A DNA stretch of 45,483 bases from Helicobacteraceae bacterium (GTDB lineage: Bacteria; Campylobacterota; Campylobacteria; Campylobacterales; Sulfurimonadaceae). Below are positions 1-8,005 of this stretch, piece by piece. Below the pieces are notes generated by a model that saw only the letters and a program-made list of their open reading frames with translations, was not told the DNA's origin and searched no databases. The stretch covers positions 1-45,483 of the forward strand of contig JAQIBF010000035.1 of assembly GCA_027859195.1 (NCBI GenBank), in the 5' to 3' direction. How positions within the stretch are numbered: position 1 is the stretch's first letter; every line of letters starts with the position of its first letter. The position numbers and the translations under genes are program-made.

Positions 1-1
1 C

Positions 2-232
2 AATATGAGTAAAAATGCGCTGCTGTTTTCTCTTGTCATATCTGTTGCAGTTACGCTGATCGGGCTTCAGAGTACCGAATTTTTAATGCGTCAGCTTGGA
101 GCAGAGGGAAGTTACCTGCAGAGTGCTCTTGACTACATCGACGTTGTTATCTTGGGAAGTTTTTTTATCATCGGCGGCATGTTTGTCAATGCCCTGCTCT
201 ATGCCCAGGGTGATACCATATCGTTTCGCTAA
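2..232 (+). pseudogene. MATE-family efflux transporter, truncated fragment
   Basis: The reading frame is open from the window edge, so the real 5' end lies outside. The visible ~75 residues carry two hydrophobic segments and the motif NALLYAQGDT, which matches the NALL-AQGDT signature before the mid-protein helices of MATE (NorM/DinF-type) multidrug exporters. MATE proteins are normally ~450 residues, but here the frame stops at 230-232, directly after the residues SFR. The stop lies at the edge of an inverted-repeat element (231-327). No MATE continuation is recognisable after it in any frame, so the distal half has been lost. Almost certainly non-functional. I infer an IS-associated deletion. 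Confidence 0.6.
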
Positions 233-327
233 TTCAAATCTTAAGTGCAACGCTTCATACTGATTGGTCTTGTCGTTCAATCTTAGCATAAAACACTTCG
301 TAAGGTCTTGCACTTATGACTTGAATT
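231..327 (-). mobile_element. Internally deleted IS remnant / MITE-like element (IS30-like end)
   Basis: Two 20-bp arms, 231-250 and 308-327, are inverted copies with 18 of 20 matches (AATTCAAATCTTAAGTGCAA against AATTCAAGTCATAAGTGCAA). On the minus strand the 57 bp between them encode PYEVFYAKIERQDQSV, a stop, then SVALKI and another stop. This resembles the C-terminal end of IS30-family transposases (a TP-EVF motif, then a short tail ending in VAL). I read it as an IS reduced to its left end plus the last ~75 bp of its right end. The family assignment is tentative. Confidence 0.5.
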
Positions 328-709
328 CGGATTTCACTATATCGAGATTCTTATTCAATAACAGTACATATAGCAATTTGAATAATTATATTCTTAGCAC
401 AGGCTGGTACCTGAAATATTCTCTATTCTGATATATTTTTTAGGAGTGTGAATTGTGTGTGAACAAGGGGTCAAAAATGAGCCAAACGTAAACATTACTA
501 ATTGGAAATTGAGAATAGAATGGAAGAAGAGAGCAGCACCGCGATCGCAGATACTGCTTTGTAGGGTATTCTCTTGTACTTTATGAAATAACTATACGTT
601 AGGTAAATCAAAGTCGGTATGACAAATTACATATTTGTTGAATACTAAGAAAATTGTTTTTAAAAATTATAAGAATTAAATTGTGTGGGAAATAATCTTG
701 AAGTTTTAA
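328..709. other. Gene-free stretch (382 bp)
   Basis: I see no open frame of protein character, no RNA gene and no clear repeat. It is AT-rich and stop-dense on both strands. It lies between the truncated MATE gene with its IS remnant and tRNA-Arg, so it may be decayed coding DNA. Confidence 0.5.
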
Positions 710-786
710 TGGTGCGCCCGACACGATTCGAACGTGTGACCGCTGGTACCGCAAACCAGTACTCTATCCAGCTGAGCTACGAGCGC
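710..786 (-). tRNA. tRNA-Arg, anticodon GCG
   Basis: On the minus strand this folds into a full cloverleaf of 77 nt. The acceptor stem GCGCTCG/CGGGCGC has one G-U pair, the D stem is GCTC/GAGT, the anticodon stem is CTGGT/ACCAG with loop TTGCGGT, and the T stem is ACACG/CGTGT with loop TTCGAAT. The 3' end ACCA is encoded. The anticodon is GCG, which reads CGC and CGU (Arg). Most bacteria read these codons with an ACG anticodon edited to inosine, so G34 is noteworthy. Confidence 0.93.
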
Positions 787-857
787 ACACCATCTCTGTT
801 AAGAGGCCGAAATTATAGCATTTTATTCTTAGAGGAAGCTAAGAATAAACAAATTCA

Positions 858-1718
858 CTAAAAAGTGATATGATCGAAAATAATTAGCGCTAAAAAGACG
901 ATACCCAGATAACCATTAATGGTAAAAAAAGCACGGTCGATCTTGGTGAAATCTTTACGGACCAAGTAGTGCTCATAGCTGAGCATTGCGCTGCTTAGCA
1001 GGACAGCCAACCATGCAAACATGCCAAGACCGGCACTCCAGACAAACATCGTCCAGAATAAGATGGTAACAATGTGAAAGATCGTTGAGATCAACATAGT
1101 CGCTTTAGCACCATAAATCGATGGAATAGAGTGGAGACCGTGTTTGACATCAAAGTCAATATCTTGAAGTGAATAGAGAAGGTCAAATCCGGCGACCCAG
1201 AACATCACGCCAAGACTGAGCAGGACTGTCCATAACGGCACCGTTGCTTCGACTGCGATTGAACCTGCGATCGGTGCAAGACCCAGAGAAAGACCCAGTA
1301 CGATATGTGCCATAGAGCTGAAACGTTTAAAATATGAGTATGACCCCAAAACAAAAAGCATTGGAATACTCAAGTAAAAAGCCAGATCATTGATCATGTA
1401 GGCGACGGCTACAAATATAACCGCATTGACCACCGTAAAGATAAAGATCGAACTTGCATCTAAACGTCCGTCAACACTGGGTCGATTCTGCGTTCTTGGA
1501 TTCTTCGCATCAAACGCTCTGTCTGCATATCGGTTAAGTCCCATTGCAAAGTTTCGTGCACTGATCGCGGCCAGCACACCTAAAAGAAGCAGTCCGAAAC
1601 CAAACCACCCTTTGGCAGAGACGATCATTGCTATAAAGATAAACGGAAGGGAGAAGATGGAGTGTTGAAACATCACCAGCTCATTAAAATATTTAAGTCG
1701 TTGAACCATTTTTTGCAA
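858..1718 (-). CDS. UbiA-family prenyltransferase (MqnP/UbiA-like, quinone biosynthesis)
   Basis: This 286-residue integral membrane protein has about eight or nine hydrophobic helices. It carries both aspartate-rich motifs of the UbiA superfamily: NRYADRAFD (the NxxxDxxxD site binding Mg-prenyl diphosphate) near residue 72, and SLQDIDFD near residue 195. The family attaches a polyprenyl chain to an aromatic acid. In Campylobacterota, which make menaquinone by the futalosine route, the UbiA-like enzyme is usually the MqnP-type step and is often annotated as 4-hydroxybenzoate polyprenyltransferase. The substrate cannot be told from sequence. Start may be Met1 or Met4. It is divergent from miaA, with ~190 bp between them. 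Confidence 0.82.
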   Translation of the reverse strand: MQKMVQRLKYFNELVMFQHSIFSLPFIFIAMIVSAKGWFGFGLLLLGVLAAISARNFAMGLNRYADRAFDAKNPRTQNRPSVDGRLDASSIFIFTVVNAVIFVAVAYMINDLAFYLSIPMLFVLGSYSYFKRFSSMAHIVLGLSLGLAPIAGSIAVEATVPLWTVLLSLGVMFWVAGFDLLYSLQDIDFDVKHGLHSIPSIYGAKATMLISTIFHIVTILFWTMFVWSAGLGMFAWLAVLLSSAMLSYEHYLVRKDFTKIDRAFFTINGYLGIVFLALIIFDHITF

Positions 1719-1840
1719 TCCTGATCTCCTAGATAACTCTTTTTATTTTTTGTATTCTACCGTAAATCACTATAGTGCATCTCCGGCCTATATTCCGCCA
1801 TACTGACTAACGTTGAATTCGCAATAACCGCGATAGTCAT

Positions 1841-1853
1841 AGGGCACCTCTAA
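1841..1853. repeat. Solo terminal sequence shared with the MITE at 35.4 kb
   Basis: AGGGCACCTCTAA is identical to the outer end of the right inverted repeat of the MITE at 35393-35664. No partner end is visible nearby, so this would be a decayed or solo end. With 13 matching bases the link is suggestive only. Confidence 0.3.
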
Positions 1854-1897
1854 CGATATTTAAGCATCTTCTATTTTATTGAAAAGCAGATTACTGT

Positions 1898-1903
1898 TAT
1901 ACT
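1898..1903 (+). promoter_or_regulatory. -10 element of miaA, implying a leaderless mRNA
   Basis: TATACT at 1898-1903 is preceded by TG one base upstream (TGTTATACT), an extended -10. The miaA ATG begins at 1910, about where transcription should start, and no Shine-Dalgarno sequence lies between them. Confidence 0.5.
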
Positions 1904-1909
1904 TCCCAT

Positions 1910-2803
1910 ATGAAACAGATTGCGATCATCGGCCCAACGGCCTCCGGTAAAAGTGACCTTGCCATTGCCATGGCGCTAAAACACAATGCCTATATACTCT
2001 CTATCGATTCACTCAGTATCTATAAAGAGATCGATATTGCCTCGGCGAAACCATCCAAAGATGAATTGGCACAAGTCAAACATTTTGGTATCAACGAGAT
2101 CTATCTTGACACCCATTTCAGTGTGGCTATTTTTATAGCGTTATATCAAAAGGTTCTTCTTCAGGCCCAAAATGAGGGCAAGAACCTGATCATTGTGGGC
2201 GGAACAAGTTTTTATCTCAAAAGTCTCACTTCCGGTCTTTCTGAACTGCCGGACTACTCCGACGCAACAAGACAATACGTTGCCAAGATGCTTCTCGATC
2301 TGCCATCGGCCTATGACTATCTTCTTGCAAGAGACGAAGTGTATATGCGGACCATAGAGCCAACAGATGCCTATCGCATAGAGAAGATGCTGCTGCTTAG
2401 CGTTGAGAGTGCTTTAACTCCTACAGAGTGGTTTAAAACACACCCTCCGGTGCCGATCATTGAGGAGTTGGCGATCTTCAACATAGATGTGGAACGTACC
2501 GTACTTCGTGAACGCATTGTAAAACGTACCCATAAAATGGCAGCGACAGGGCTGATTGATGAAGTGGCCATGTTAGAACACAAGTATGGCCGTGACCATA
2601 ATGCCATGAAGGCAATTGGTATCATAGAGGTCCTGGAGTATCTTGACGGCAGTTTTTCAAAGGAGGAGATGATCGAAAATATCATCACCCATACGGCCCA
2701 ATTGGCCAAGCGACAGCAGACTTTTAACAGAACACAGTTTGAAGAGGCTGTTTCAGCGGAGTTAAGTGCTCTGCCAGGTCTGATATCAGAACTCTTTATC
2801 TAA
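1910..2803 (+). CDS. miaA: tRNA dimethylallyltransferase
   Basis: MiaA transfers a dimethylallyl group to N6 of A37 in tRNAs that read UNN codons. The P-loop GPTASGKSD lies at residues 8-16, followed by the substrate-binding stretch DSLSIYK (usually DS-Q-Y) and IASAKPS. GGTSFYLKSLTSGL near residue 97 and the C-terminal KRQQTFNRTQF match the family. The length of 297 residues is normal. No ribosome binding site precedes the ATG, and a strong extended -10 sits only seven bases upstream, so the transcript is probably leaderless. The gene stands alone between the divergent prenyltransferase gene and smpB. Confidence 0.95.
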   Translation: MKQIAIIGPTASGKSDLAIAMALKHNAYILSIDSLSIYKEIDIASAKPSKDELAQVKHFGINEIYLDTHFSVAIFIALYQKVLLQAQNEGKNLIIVGGTSFYLKSLTSGLSELPDYSDATRQYVAKMLLDLPSAYDYLLARDEVYMRTIEPTDAYRIEKMLLLSVESALTPTEWFKTHPPVPIIEELAIFNIDVERTVLRERIVKRTHKMAATGLIDEVAMLEHKYGRDHNAMKAIGIIEVLEYLDGSFSKEEMIENIITHTAQLAKRQQTFNRTQFEEAVSAELSALPGLISELFI

Positions 2804-2964
2804 AGAACACTCAATCCACAAATCAGACAAATGTACCCAAATTAGAGTAAAAACAACACTCTAAATCATTTGGAAAGCAGTGTAATTCGTAGAGAAAACT
2901 GCTCTTAGCTCTCTTCTAACAAGAGTTACTGTATTATTACACCAATAAAAGAGAAGGAACATCT

Positions 2965-3420
2965 TTGGGCGAAACCATTGCTAACAATAAAAAAGCTTAT
3001 CATGATTATACTATCGAAGAGAAGTTTGAGGCCGGTATTGTTTTAAAAGGCAGTGAGATCAAAGCGATCCGCGCCGGTCGTGTTAACCTCAAAGACAGTT
3101 TTATTCGTATCGATGATGGCGAGGTCGTCCTTTTTAACGCCCACATCGGCCTGCTTGAGACCACACACCACTACTACCGCCACGAAGAGCGGGGAGCGCG
3201 GAAACTTCTCCTGCACAAAAAACAGATCCTTAAACTTGAACGCGCTGTTCAGCGTGACGGCCTGACGATCGTCCCTCTCTCCATGTATTACAGCGACAAA
3301 AATATTGTCAAGCTACAGATCGGTATCGCCAAAGGTAAAAAGCTGCACGACAAGCGTCATGACCTCAAAGAAAAAGATATGAAAAGAGACGTTGACAGAG
3401 CAATGAAAGAGCTCAAATAA
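2965..3420 (+). CDS. smpB: SsrA-binding protein SmpB
   Basis: SmpB binds tmRNA and brings it to stalled ribosomes for trans-translation. The 151-residue protein has the conserved core ([26 protein letters not shown] near residues 23-50, then [12 protein letters not shown]) and the basic C-terminal tail [24 protein letters not shown] that enters the decoding centre. The start is TTG at 2965, supported by the ribosome binding site GAAGGA at 2953-2958, six bases upstream. No earlier in-frame ATG gives a better N-terminus. A possible -10 TATTAT lies at 2932-2937. It converges on the UspB-like gene. Confidence 0.95.
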   Translation: MGETIANNKKAYHDYTIEEKFEAGIVLKGSEIKAIRAGRVNLKDSFIRIDDGEVVLFNAHIGLLETTHHYYRHEERGARKLLLHKKQILKLERAVQRDGLTIVPLSMYYSDKNIVKLQIGIAKGKKLHDKRHDLKEKDMKRDVDRAMKELK

Positions 3421-3463
3421 CCTATAATGAAGTGATAACTTTCGTGTCATAGCAGCTAGTGAA

Positions 3464-3489
3464 GTTGAATGGGCTTCTTCTCATTCAAC
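3464..3489 (+). terminator. Hairpin after smpB
   Basis: GTTGAATG and CATTCAAC form a perfect 8-bp stem around a 10-base loop, 44 bases after the smpB stop in the convergent gap. There is no strong U tract, so termination activity is uncertain. It may serve both strands. Confidence 0.4.
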
Positions 3490-3528
3490 ATTAATCTCTG
3501 ATGATGGGCGATAAAAGAGCTGAAATAG

Positions 3529-3861
3529 CTATTTTGTTAATACAATCGCTTGAAAAAGGGTGATACCAACAGCCAAGAGCGCCAAAGTAATCGCTGCATA
3601 ATCAGACATCTTGATCTTTTTATAGATACTGACCAACTCCTGATCATTCAACGCCTCAAACTTCCTGGAACGAATATATTTGACGGCATCTCGGAATGTA
3701 TCATCGGCCAGCTGGATCTTCCATTTAGGTTTCCCCATCTCTTGATAGAGCGCATTATGCCCTTTTTCCAAGCGGTTGAAAAAAGCCTGTGTCGCCAGGA
3801 TCTGAAAGATCATGGCTGCAATAAACAGAAGTGCAGAGAGTGTAAAAAGTGTATTTAACAT
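3529..3861 (-). CDS. Two-helix membrane protein, UspB-like layout
   Basis: This 110-residue protein has one transmembrane helix at each end (residues ~5-25 and ~90-107) and a charged middle containing AVKYIRSRKFEALNDQELVSIYKKIK. Length, layout and the central pattern Y-x-x-x-x-x-x-x-D-x-E-x-x-x-x-x-x-K resemble E. coli universal stress protein B, but sequence identity is low and function is unknown. Its ATG overlaps the stop of the M14 peptidase gene by one base (TAATG), implying translational coupling. It is the last gene of the ATP-grasp/peptidase cluster and may anchor or report to it at the membrane (inference). Confidence 0.7.
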   Translation of the reverse strand: MLNTLFTLSALLFIAAMIFQILATQAFFNRLEKGHNALYQEMGKPKWKIQLADDTFRDAVKYIRSRKFEALNDQELVSIYKKIKMSDYAAITLALLAVGITLFQAIVLTK

Positions 3862-6455
3862 TAGTTTTCCATATTGTAAGGCAGTGCAGCCGGCTCTGAG
3901 AAGTGCGGCACATCATCGTAAGCAAAGACTGCGTAATACTTTGATACATCCAGATCACCAAAATTGTCATAGGTATAGGCGTCACTGCCGCCATACAGCT
4001 TTTGACCGTCATATGGCGTTGATGGTATATGAAAAGCATTTTTAACGACAAGAACCCCTTTGAAAGCCTCATCTTTCGGATTGTTCCAATCCAGACGGAT
4101 CATCCCATTTTCGATGCTGCTTCTTAGATTTGTGACCGGTTCCACACCACTGCGTCGTTTGACGATATAATTTAAAATAAGTCGCGGACGCTGTTCGCGT
4201 TTGGCATCCATCCAGTTCACTGACTCCGACTTGGCAAAGGATTTTGGCGAAGAAGCTTTGATAACAAAGACGATCTTGTTATTGGCATGTATGGTGTCGA
4301 CCATCTCTTTAATGGCTAAAGAGTCAAAGATAAAACGCTGAGAGAGGTCATCACGAAGGTCTGCAACACTGACTTCATACCCAACACGCTCTATGACTTC
4401 ACGTTCACGCAACTTTGTGTAACTTTTTTCTTCATCACCCATCTTCACCATCTCTATATGATAACGGATGTTTCCATTGGCTTTAATAACTTTGGCGTCC
4501 AGTTCAAGATAGGCTTCTGAGACTACTGTATTTTGCATGTCCAGGATCTGTGTCATGTCAAACTCGATGCAGCCGTAAATACGCTTGGCCTTTGTGTCAA
4601 ATCCGGCTATCAAACTCTCATCTTTAATCTCTGTTTCTGAGATTGTATACTCACGCTGAGAGTACAGTTCCAGTTTTGCTTCTTCGAGTGTATAGCTGAT
4701 CTCTAACATCGGACGAAAGTTCAAGCCACCGCTAAACTGTCCGTAACCGATGTCCCACTGCATCAACTGAGACCCTCTGCTAAGCGGCAGCTTCGTAGGC
4801 CCTTCCATACGAAAGAGCATCTTTCGTCGCTTTAAAGCATCCTGCAGAATCGTTCGTTCTTGTTTGTTAAAAGAGTAGGTACGCCATATACCTTGAGAGA
4901 GCTGTGACGATTTAGTCGCCATACCGACATACCCCAGCACTTTAGCATTTTTGACTTCATCAAAACTGGCTATATTGTCAACCATTCTCTCATCAACTAT
5001 ACCCACTCGCCACTCACCATAGTTCTCTACCTGAACACTAACACGGTTCATCGGATAAAAAGAGATCTGTGCACTTTTGATCACAGCGTTTTCGGGAACA
5101 CTCTCCAATGAGAAACCAGTCATTCCAAAACATTCACCTCTATTTTCAGAGATACCCACAAAAAGAGAGTTCTCACCAAAGTGTTCCTTGTTTTTTACAG
5201 TCTTCTCACCCACATACCCTACCTCATTTCTGAGCGGATAGAGTATCTTTGAGAACATCGTTGCATCCGGGTCTGTACGTGCGCCGATGACAGGGGCGAA
5301 CGGTGATTTGATGTAACGGGCCTGACTGACCACCGCTCTGACGAAGTAATAGTAGTTTGTTGAGGACTCCAGCTGTCTATCAACAAAGGTGTGGTTCATC
5401 GTCGTTCCGACACGGTTGGATGCCTGGGTAAAGCTCTTCATCTTGTGGGATCGGTAGATTTCGAAATAGACTGTATCCTCGGAAGAGTAGTCCCAGGTCA
5501 ACCCGATCTCTCTGCTGCCTACTGATGTTACTACAAAATTTTCTACACGCGGTAGATGGGCCTGTTTTTGGTAGTTAGGTACTTCAGAAAGTGCATAGGT
5601 CAGACCGGCGATGTTCTCATTGATGTGTTCAAGCATATTTTCTTGATAGTCAGAGATATTGCGGGAACCGACTTCAACCGTCAAAGCCAAGGCGCCTAAA
5701 GAGTAGTAAAACTCACGCCCGCTGCCCGAGATAAGATGGGTAGGCGGTTTTCCCATATGCACCCCATACTCACGACCTGAGACTTTTCGGATCTCTTCAG
5801 CCATGTTGCATGAAAGTGTGTTCAGGTCGGTTGCATCAATGGCATCTTCATGAATAAAGTTGTGTGCCGGAAAAATGACGTTACCCTGAGAGTGGTAGTC
5901 AAGGGCAATAGAGATATTGGGATGCGCAACAACAAAATCTCTCAGCGCTGCAGTCTCAGGTTCTGAAAAAGGCTGAGGACCGGAGTAGACATTAGACGAG
6001 GTGTTTTTGCTTGGCGCATAACCGATGGAGAAATTACGGTTAAGATCAACTCCATAAGAACCGTCAGCATTTTGCCGGCGGTTTTTACGCCAGAAAGAAA
6101 AATGCTTGCGTGAGTACTCAAAACCGTCCGGATTGCCACATGGAACGATGTAAAATGTCGAACGCTCCAACATCTGGTTCAATTGCGGGTCAAAGTCAAT
6201 ATGTTCTAAAAGATGACGTCCATAACCGACTGCTAGTTCTATCCCGACCCATTCTCGTGCATGGATACTGCCGGTATAAAAAAGTGCCGGATTGGTATCT
6301 GCATTTTTCATATCTTTAGAGACAGTGACAACGATGATGTCACGTTCTTCCCAGGTTTTACCTATGATTGATACTTTGAAAAGGTCAGGATGAGACTTTT
6401 CTGCCTCGAGAAAAAAATTGACACATTCTTGGTAAGAGATATATTGTTGACGCAC
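3861..6455 (-). CDS. Multidomain M14 zinc carboxypeptidase
   Basis: This 864-residue protein opens with a complete M14 carboxypeptidase domain (~residues 5-295): zinc ligands H65 and E68 in SIHARE, H188 in LDYHSQG, substrate-binding DLNRNF at 137-142 and catalytic E261 in TVEVGS. A fibronectin type III domain follows (~305-390), then two beta-rich segments resembling the DNRLRE type (~395-580 and ~580-745), and a final FnIII-like domain (~770-860). No signal peptide is visible. The start is GTG at 6455 with AAGGA six bases before it, and no extension is possible upstream. Accessory domains like these are usually extracellular, so location is a puzzle. It follows two ATP-grasp ligases and an M20 peptidase. 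The substrate is unknown. Confidence 0.85.
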   Translation of the reverse strand: MRQQYISYQECVNFFLEAEKSHPDLFKVSIIGKTWEERDIIVVTVSKDMKNADTNPALFYTGSIHAREWVGIELAVGYGRHLLEHIDFDPQLNQMLERSTFYIVPCGNPDGFEYSRKHFSFWRKNRRQNADGSYGVDLNRNFSIGYAPSKNTSSNVYSGPQPFSEPETAALRDFVVAHPNISIALDYHSQGNVIFPAHNFIHEDAIDATDLNTLSCNMAEEIRKVSGREYGVHMGKPPTHLISGSGREFYYSLGALALTVEVGSRNISDYQENMLEHINENIAGLTYALSEVPNYQKQAHLPRVENFVVTSVGSREIGLTWDYSSEDTVYFEIYRSHKMKSFTQASNRVGTTMNHTFVDRQLESSTNYYYFVRAVVSQARYIKSPFAPVIGARTDPDATMFSKILYPLRNEVGYVGEKTVKNKEHFGENSLFVGISENRGECFGMTGFSLESVPENAVIKSAQISFYPMNRVSVQVENYGEWRVGIVDERMVDNIASFDEVKNAKVLGYVGMATKSSQLSQGIWRTYSFNKQERTILQDALKRRKMLFRMEGPTKLPLSRGSQLMQWDIGYGQFSGGLNFRPMLEISYTLEEAKLELYSQREYTISETEIKDESLIAGFDTKAKRIYGCIEFDMTQILDMQNTVVSEAYLELDAKVIKANGNIRYHIEMVKMGDEEKSYTKLREREVIERVGYEVSVADLRDDLSQRFIFDSLAIKEMVDTIHANNKIVFVIKASSPKSFAKSESVNWMDAKREQRPRLILNYIVKRRSGVEPVTNLRSSIENGMIRLDWNNPKDEAFKGVLVVKNAFHIPSTPYDGQKLYGGSDAYTYDNFGDLDVSKYYAVFAYDDVPHFSEPAALPYNMEN

Positions 6456-6472
6456 GGTGATCCTTGAAAATA

Positions 6473-6513
6473 GTTAAAACTTCTAAACAAAAAGTCTATT
6501 CAGAAGTTTTAAC
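6473..6513. promoter_or_regulatory. Perfect inverted repeat just upstream of the M14 gene
   Basis: GTTAAAACTTCT (6473-6484) and AGAAGTTTTAAC (6502-6513) are perfect 12-base inverted arms with a 17-base spacer. On the minus strand the hairpin ends 17 bases before the GTG start, next to the ribosome binding site. It could be an operator, an RNA hairpin controlling M14 translation, or a terminator for the ligase genes, with a weak TATTTTC tail. Confidence 0.55.
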
Positions 6514-6542
6514 AGGTAGTAAAATGAACTGAAATAGGTTTT

Positions 6543-6616
6543 CGTCATTCTGAAATAGATACGAAATCTACCTTTTTATTACTATTAGCAGATCCCGCAT
6601 CGCGTACGAGATGACG
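6543..6616. repeat. REP-like imperfect palindrome
   Basis: The outer 27 bases on each side are imperfect inverted copies (17 of 27 match), beginning CGTCAT and ending ATGACG, with CGAAATCT and AGATCCCG inside. The pattern resembles the widespread extragenic palindromes that read GTCATTC...GAATGAC. It is degenerate here. It sits between the second ATP-grasp gene and the M14 gene. Confidence 0.4.
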
Positions 6617-6648
6617 AGGAACGCTCAGCAGTTACCCAAGAGAGTGTT

Positions 6649-7995
6649 CTACTTAGCCATAAAAGGAAGTTTAGCAAAAAGTTTTGCCCATATACTAGAC
6701 TGCTCAGGGGTGATGCACTCTAGCGCTTCCAACTCCTCAAACGTTTCAACCTTTTCATCATCGATCAACTGCTTGATCTCCACTGCTGTCTCCTCTTCCA
6801 TAGAGTAGAGAGACATTAGCTCTGTCAAAGTGACATCTTTAAACTTGATCTTTCCATCACTTTGTGAACTTGCGTTACCCGATTCACTTTTCATAAATGC
6901 TTCTTTAACCTCTGCAGGAAGATCATCCTCAGCTAATGGCGCAATAGAATCAGGGATATCACTTTCAACTGACTCATCCGTCATCTCCATATCAAAGTTT
7001 CCTTTGTCTGCCAACCAGTAAGCACCATCAGCTGATGGCTCATACTTGGCGAAGTAAAGGTGGCGAAGCGTACGAAGAACTGACGGGTCCATCTTGCCTA
7101 ACTCTTCCCATGAGAAAAGAGGTACATGCGGCATTCTGAATTTTCCGCCGCTTAAATCCCACATTATGTATTGACAGATCCAATCACGGACATAGGGAAA
7201 CGCTGCAAACGCTGTTGCACATTCCAAGATGTACGGCTCATTCGTATTTTCGTCAATGGCAATATCACAAGCCCAGTACTCAGCCTTAGCTGCTTTCGAA
7301 GCTTTTACTGCCAATTCAAGTGCGTTCATCGGTACGTTATCATAACTCATCGAACCGCCTTGAGAGGTATTGGTGATCCATTCACCCTCTCCAGAGAAAC
7401 GCCAAAATGCACAGATCGGTTTATGACCGATCAACATAACGCGAAGGTCACCGCTGTATTTTAGGGGAATCGCATCTTGCGTATAGATAGGGTTGTATTT
7501 TTTCTCATCCAACAGTGCTTTGGCTTCTGCAAACGAGTCTGCTTTATGCACAAAATAACCGCCGTAGTTAGATGGTCCGTATGAACGCTTAATGATTTGA
7601 GGATATTTAGCTTTTTTGAGGTAGGCATACCCCTCATCTTTGTCATAAAAGATACCTGTTTTTGGTGCTTGAATATCATACTTATTACAAAAAAGTGTTA
7701 CATTTTCTTTGGATTTATTAGGAAATTGTGTCTCCAGTGATGGAATAAAACGGACATTGGGCAAGGCCTCAGAAATCTCTCTGAAAGTCTCATAAGCTGT
7801 TGCAGGAATATTACCGACTAAAACATCGATGTTTTTACGACGGACTTCGTTGATAAAACGTGTCTTGTCATTTTTCCAGTGATAGGTCACCACTTCGATC
7901 TTGTCCGGCCATCCTTTAAAGTTACTTTTATCGAAAAAGCGTAGGACATAGTCCATGTAGAGTAATCCGACTTTTGGTAGTTTGTTCGTTGCCAT
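6649..7995 (-). CDS. RimK-like ATP-grasp protein with C-terminal helical domain
   Basis: This is a 448-residue protein. ATP-grasp features are KRSYGPSNYGGYFV (nucleotide loop, ~133-146), GDLRVMLIG, WITNTSQGG and ACDIAIDENTNEPYILECATAF. The last normally reads E-x-N for metal binding (as EVN in its neighbour), but here it is ECA, so the usual Asn is missing. The N-terminal ~100 residues form the preATP-grasp domain. After an acidic linker (~330-390) comes a helical domain (~395-445) resembling helix-hairpin-helix repeats. The start at 7995 is preferred over an in-frame one at 8028 because AAGGAATT precedes it. It lies ten bases after the first ligase gene. It probably joins an amine to a carboxylate, or is a regulatory partner (inference). 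Confidence 0.8.
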   Translation of the reverse strand: MATNKLPKVGLLYMDYVLRFFDKSNFKGWPDKIEVVTYHWKNDKTRFINEVRRKNIDVLVGNIPATAYETFREISEALPNVRFIPSLETQFPNKSKENVTLFCNKYDIQAPKTGIFYDKDEGYAYLKKAKYPQIIKRSYGPSNYGGYFVHKADSFAEAKALLDEKKYNPIYTQDAIPLKYSGDLRVMLIGHKPICAFWRFSGEGEWITNTSQGGSMSYDNVPMNALELAVKASKAAKAEYWACDIAIDENTNEPYILECATAFAAFPYVRDWICQYIMWDLSGGKFRMPHVPLFSWEELGKMDPSVLRTLRHLYFAKYEPSADGAYWLADKGNFDMEMTDESVESDIPDSIAPLAEDDLPAEVKEAFMKSESGNASSQSDGKIKFKDVTLTELMSLYSMEEETAVEIKQLIDDEKVETFEELEALECITPEQSSIWAKLFAKLPFMAK

Positions 7996-8005
7996 TATTA
8001 ATTCC

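Noticed and set aside
83-313. Open frame of 76 codons on the minus strand
   Set aside because: It is antisense to the MATE fragment and runs through the IS remnant in the wrong frame. No family resemblance.
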